Part shown: one piece after another, positions 60,336 to 64,000 of the stretch
Numbering within the stretch: the first letter of the stretch is position 1
How the letters are laid out: each line of letters begins with the position of its first letter
From: Orientallactaga sibirica
Lineage: Eukaryota; Chordata; Mammalia; Rodentia; Dipodidae
Assembly (NCBI GenBank): GCA_036365145.1
Contig: JAEOAD010000024.1
Location: 12,395,001 to 12,459,000 of the forward strand
Reading direction: 5' to 3'
DNA length: 64,000 bases
Position numbers and translations under genes: made by a program
The notes under the pieces: model-generated
Database searches by the model: none
Seen by the model: only the letters and a program-made list of their open reading frames with translations
Told to the model about the DNA's origin: nothing

Positions 60336-60931
60336 TTTTGTTTAAGCTATTTCTAAATCAGTTTGGCAACTTCAAGAGCAATAGATTTATAATGATAAAA
60401 TATTAGTAAGTATGAATCATGAAGTTATTCTCAGAAATGAATTGAACATAGCAGTATTTTCAAGGTTTGGAGAAGCTAAACTAACAGTATTAAAATTATG
60501 ACTGATACTACAAACATGAAACCTTCATGGAAGTCTGAATACCAAGGTATCAAGAGGTAGAATGAGTGTTGGATTTATGTTGTGGAAAATTGGTCCCAAG
60601 TTGGTTTTCCACTTCATCAGTAAGCACTTTTGTCTTGTATGCAAACAGTTAATGAAGCATGCCGTCACTGAATTGTTTTAACTAGTATGAGAAATACTCC
60701 ATTTTTTTTTTTTTTTCCCCATATCTTTTGCCTTTGGGAAGTTTAAACACAAACGGTGAGAAAACTTAACTGTTAGAACTCCTATTTTGTTCTTCCAGGT
60801 AGAATGATGGGATAATGTGTCTATTCATGGTTTAAATATTTTCATTTTTATTTATGAATTACTGTCTAGTGAAAGGTAGCAAAAGATCCATCATTTCTGC
60901 TGCACAATAATCAATGTGCAATGGGACTGAG

Positions 60932-61069
60932 TGAGTCATTACATTTCCATCCAGATGCGTACCTTTAGTTGGAACATTTTGAAAAAGTGAGCCTTTTGAT
61001 TTCATTTTTAAAGCTTCTGGCAGGTGGTAAAATTTTGTTCCAACAACACTGATGTGATTGGGAACAAAG
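60932..61069. promoter_or_regulatory. Cluster of AP-1, E-box and SOX-like words
   Basis: Exact TGAGTCA (60932-60938), CAGGTG (61021-61026) and AACAAAG (61063-61069) within 140 bp in a block without repeats. Suggestive of an enhancer, unproven. Confidence 0.3.
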
Positions 61070-61672
61070 GGATTCTTTCAAGAGGTTTGTGGTTTCACCT
61101 TTTCACCAATTTCAAAGAAAATGGGATGATCATTTCTTTCATATTAAAATAAAAATAAACAGAATGGGGCAGGAAAAATTACACATTATTATGAATAATT
61201 GCACTGAAAATATAGCTTTTCATAGATTTATTCAGACTATATACTTATAATAACAAAGTGTTCACCTGCATAACTTTTTCACAATATGATAATTTAATCC
61301 TTATTTTGTAAATCTTCCATTGGATACTGGCAATTTCCATTTAAAATTCATGTGTACAGGCTCATTAACTGTTTGCTTAAAGTATTCCACCTCACATGCT
61401 ATGATCTTACATATTTCTGATATCAGTGTTACAATAAAGCATCAATTTAAAAACATAAGCTTGACATATAGCCTGGTTTACTTTTTTAGTTATCAAAATG
61501 TGAATATATTGCATCTTTTATATGCTTTGTGGAGTGACTGCTAAGATAGGATGCATCCATTTTACTGAGTATATACCAAGGTTATCATCAACAATAGCAC
61601 ATATGTCTCTCTTTCAGGGCTGGTGCCCATGTAGAGTTGTTAAAAGATGATAAATTAAAATATATTAAGAAA

Positions 61673-61880
61673 GGGCTGGAGAGATGACTTAATAGTTATG
61701 GCATTTGCCTTTGAAACCTAATGATCCAGGTTTGATTCTCTAGTACCCACATAAGCCAGATGCACAAGGGGGCACATGCATCTGGAGTTTGTTTGTAGTG
61801 GCTGGAGGCCCTGACGTGCCCATTCTCTTTCTGTCTCTTTCTATCTCTCTCTGATTGCAAATGAATATATATATATACAA
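61673..61880 (+). repeat. tRNA-like SINE
   Basis: Starts gggctggagagatgacttaa; ends in a short TA array. Confidence 0.9.
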
Positions 61881-62442
61881 GATTGAGAGTTTATATAATA
61901 TGTACCACTTTGAAGTGAAATGAGTTATAGAAAGGAAATTGATTGACCAAGGAAATTTTTTAAGAAGACTATATTTGTTCCCTGAATTTAGGAATGAAGA
62001 TTCTGATACCAGAAATCTTCAGTGATGAATGTTAACTCATTACAATAAAACTTTCAAATTCCAGATTGTTGGTCAAGATTTAGATTATAAATTAAGCCAT
62101 ATATTTATAATAGAAGCTGCAGACATTTTATGTTTAAATATATACAATTAAGAATTAAGTTTTAAGAGATAAAACTGAATTGACAAGTGAGACACTTGTA
62201 AACCATTTTTTGTGTATAACAGGAAAAGATAATTTTGGAAATACATGATTAGCTGATACTGTGGCTTTATATTATATTCATATGAGTAATGAACATAATG
62301 AACATTGATATTAAGAAATCCATTCACAAATGTTTTAGTACACATTAAGTTATGCTAATTCCTTTAAAACTACTGGAAAATATGATGCAGTCCATCTTAC
62401 AATGGAGAAAGTGAAGAAACAAGTTTAAGAAACTAAAACTAT

Positions 62443-62725
62443 AGATGCTCCTCAACTTATTTTGGGGCTAGGTCCTCACAAACCCATTATAAGTTACAAG
62501 GATCACTCGGTTGGCAATACCTCCAACCCACTTGACCACTGACCACCAGATCTTGGTAGATCATCCACTGATGGGAAAGAGGAGTTTGTGTTCCTCATCT
62601 CTTGCTGACTGAGAGCCATGGATGCTTGCTGCTACCCAGCACTGTGAGATAGCCTCACAACACAGGAAAAAATGATGATTCAAAAGGGTAAAATATGTTA
62701 CCACTGAATGTTATATATGATTGTA
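62443..62725 (+). mobile_element. Old DNA-transposon remnant (pogo/Tigger-like)
   Basis: 'atgctcctcaacttattttg', 'aaacccattataagttac', then 'gctgactgagagccatgg' and 'ccactgaatgtt' follow the order of a Tigger-related non-autonomous repeat I know from other mammals. Non-coding, much decayed; the exact subfamily is uncertain. Confidence 0.5.
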
Positions 62726-64000
62726 AAAATAAAAATAAAGAAACACAGTCTTCAATAAGTTGGGTATTCTCAGTAGCAAATTTTTTAAAAAGCCAACATC
62801 CAAACACAGTATTTCTGACTTCACTAGATCATAAAACTTCTCTGATGAAGATTTCATTCTATATTATTAAACTATGGATGTCATTTACTTCCATATCAGG
62901 GCTAAAAAAAATCCTCAAAATATTTTCTTCACATGTCAAGTACAAATAAACCAATTAAAATATGTCCCTTAAACATGTGTAAGATTAGTTTAATGCTAAA
63001 TGATATTATAATGTGAAATATGACTTATAATTAAACATAAAACTCAATTATTCTGGTATGAGTACGGGTGGGCACAGAGGGATAAGGGCTTCAGTCTGTC
63101 AAATCCATATATAACCATGGTTCAGTGATCCTTGGTAACAAAAGATGATTCTATACCATCTTTAAGGGAACAAGCTACAGTGAACTTTCTATATAGTGAA
63201 CAAGAAAAGCAATGGCTAGTCTGGGGTTATTAAGTTGGTATAATTAAAGTTGATATACTATAACAAAAAACACACATAGAAATGTGTAACAATACATGCA
63301 CTGAGAATTTGGTGGAGGTGGGCTGTGTGCTTTATATCAAGAAATGAGAAATACATTATTTCTTTTAAATTTTATATATGTATGTATCAGGTATGGTAAG
63401 GAAGAAGAATATATAATATTTATTAAATAATGGTATTAAATAAATTTCTTACATAATATAAACAACTTTATTATGTGTCTAGTTATTTGTTGTGAACGAC
63501 AGAGAACAGAAATAGAAGAAAACTCTATATCATCAATATGCCTTTTAGAGTAGGCTGAAATTTCTCTTTTTGTTTTCAAACAAAACATGTTTTTAAAAAC
63601 TTACTTTAGCTTATCTACACATGTGTGCATGTGTGTGTTATATCTCATACAGTTTATAATGTAGCTTTTTTGGTATTTAGCACAAACTGCAAAAGAAAAA
63701 AAAAACATAAAATGAAAACATGGATGAAGTATGATTTTTTCATCATGGTCAGAATGCAGTAAAATAGATGTTATAAGGGCTAATGATCACCAGATCCATT
63801 CAGGTTTTTCCTCTATAATAGCCATTTGACACTCTAAATTAAAGAACCCTTAAATTTTGACTATTGTATTTGTTTTTATATTTCAAAAAAATAAAAACAT
63901 GGCCCTTTAGTCTACAATGAAGAAGGGATGAAACAGTAACTTGAATATTTTTTCTAGAAACATGACTAGCAAGTAAGGTGAAATCTATATAAGAAGTTAA
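62726..64000. other. AT-rich intron to window edge
   Basis: No gene or clear repeat recognised; the stretch at 63050-63190 ('ttcagtgatccttggtaac') may be more old-transposon debris. Confidence 0.45.

Larger units (their letters stand above)
59969..61672. other. Repeat-poor intron block with clustered motifs
   Basis: About 1.7 kb without a transposon I can name. It holds an inverted repeat (60249-60335) and, at 60.9-61.1 kb, a less AT-rich stretch with AP-1, E-box and SOX-like words. No exon recognised. Confidence 0.5.
21134..64000 (-). other. DACH1: DACH1 upstream intron, partial (at least 42.9 kb)
   Basis: Everything to the right of the acceptor at 21134 looks intronic: no open frame resembles DACH1 upstream exons and no other gene is recognisable. 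Stating it is one intron is inference, because a short or poorly remembered exon could be missed by eye. Repeat-poor blocks lie at about 21.2-22.4, 29.4-31.4, 34.5-36.4, 38.9-42.8, 48.2-50.1, 56.8-58.6, 59.0-61.7 and 62.7-64.0 kb. Confidence 0.7.

Noticed and set aside
1..64000. CRISPR arrays, phage or bacterial defence systems
   Set aside because: No spaced direct repeats, operons or bacterial genes; introns, SINEs and L1 sequences show the DNA is from a mammalian nuclear genome.

Overview
This is AT-rich nuclear DNA from a rodent. It holds four internal coding exons of one gene, DACH1 (dachshund family transcription factor 1), on the minus strand. The rest is intron filled with interspersed repeats. 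The coding evidence is strong: four separate minus-strand segments, each bounded by AG and GT, join in frame without a stop into a protein stretch I recognise as the DACH1 linker (blocks such as PFMMMPHPLIPVSLPP, MNHLSTIANMAAAAQVQSPP, SPAPSLEEGRRPGSHPSS, VHQNGLSMNQMLMGLSPN). The organism is inferred from its SINEs: about thirty copies of a tRNA-like SINE beginning ggctggagagatggcttag and about twenty B1-like copies ending in a 'gaccctacctcg' block. From memory this pairing suggests a dipodoid rodent (jerboa or relative) rather than mouse or rat; a repeat-library search would settle it.

Layout, read along the gene (right to left): an upstream intron of at least 42.9 kb (64000-21134); a 141-nt exon (21133-20993); a short 476-nt intron; a 173-nt exon (20516-20344); a 10.1-kb intron; a 136-nt exon (10286-10151); a 3.2-kb intron; a 135-nt exon (6975-6841); and a downstream intron running off the window (6840-1). 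The four exons encode about 195 residues between the N-terminal SKI/SNO/DAC (Dachbox-N) domain and the C-terminal coiled-coil Dachbox-C domain. Both domains lie outside the window. No promoter, first exon or last exon of DACH1 is visible.

The introns contain tRNA-like SINEs, B1-like SINEs, older rodent SINEs, MaLR-like LTR pieces, five loci of 3' ends from one L1 family (one flanked by a clear target-site duplication and carrying a nested antisense L1 end), a pogo/Tigger-like DNA-transposon remnant and many microsatellites. Several blocks carry almost no repeats (about 34.5-36.4, 38.9-42.8, 56.8-58.6 and 59.0-61.7 kb) and are the best places to look for DACH1 enhancers.

I found no prokaryotic system, no CRISPR array, no functional RNA gene and no second protein-coding gene. 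The most informative observations are the modular exon phases of DACH1, the datable transposon insertions with target-site duplications, and the repeat-poor intronic blocks.
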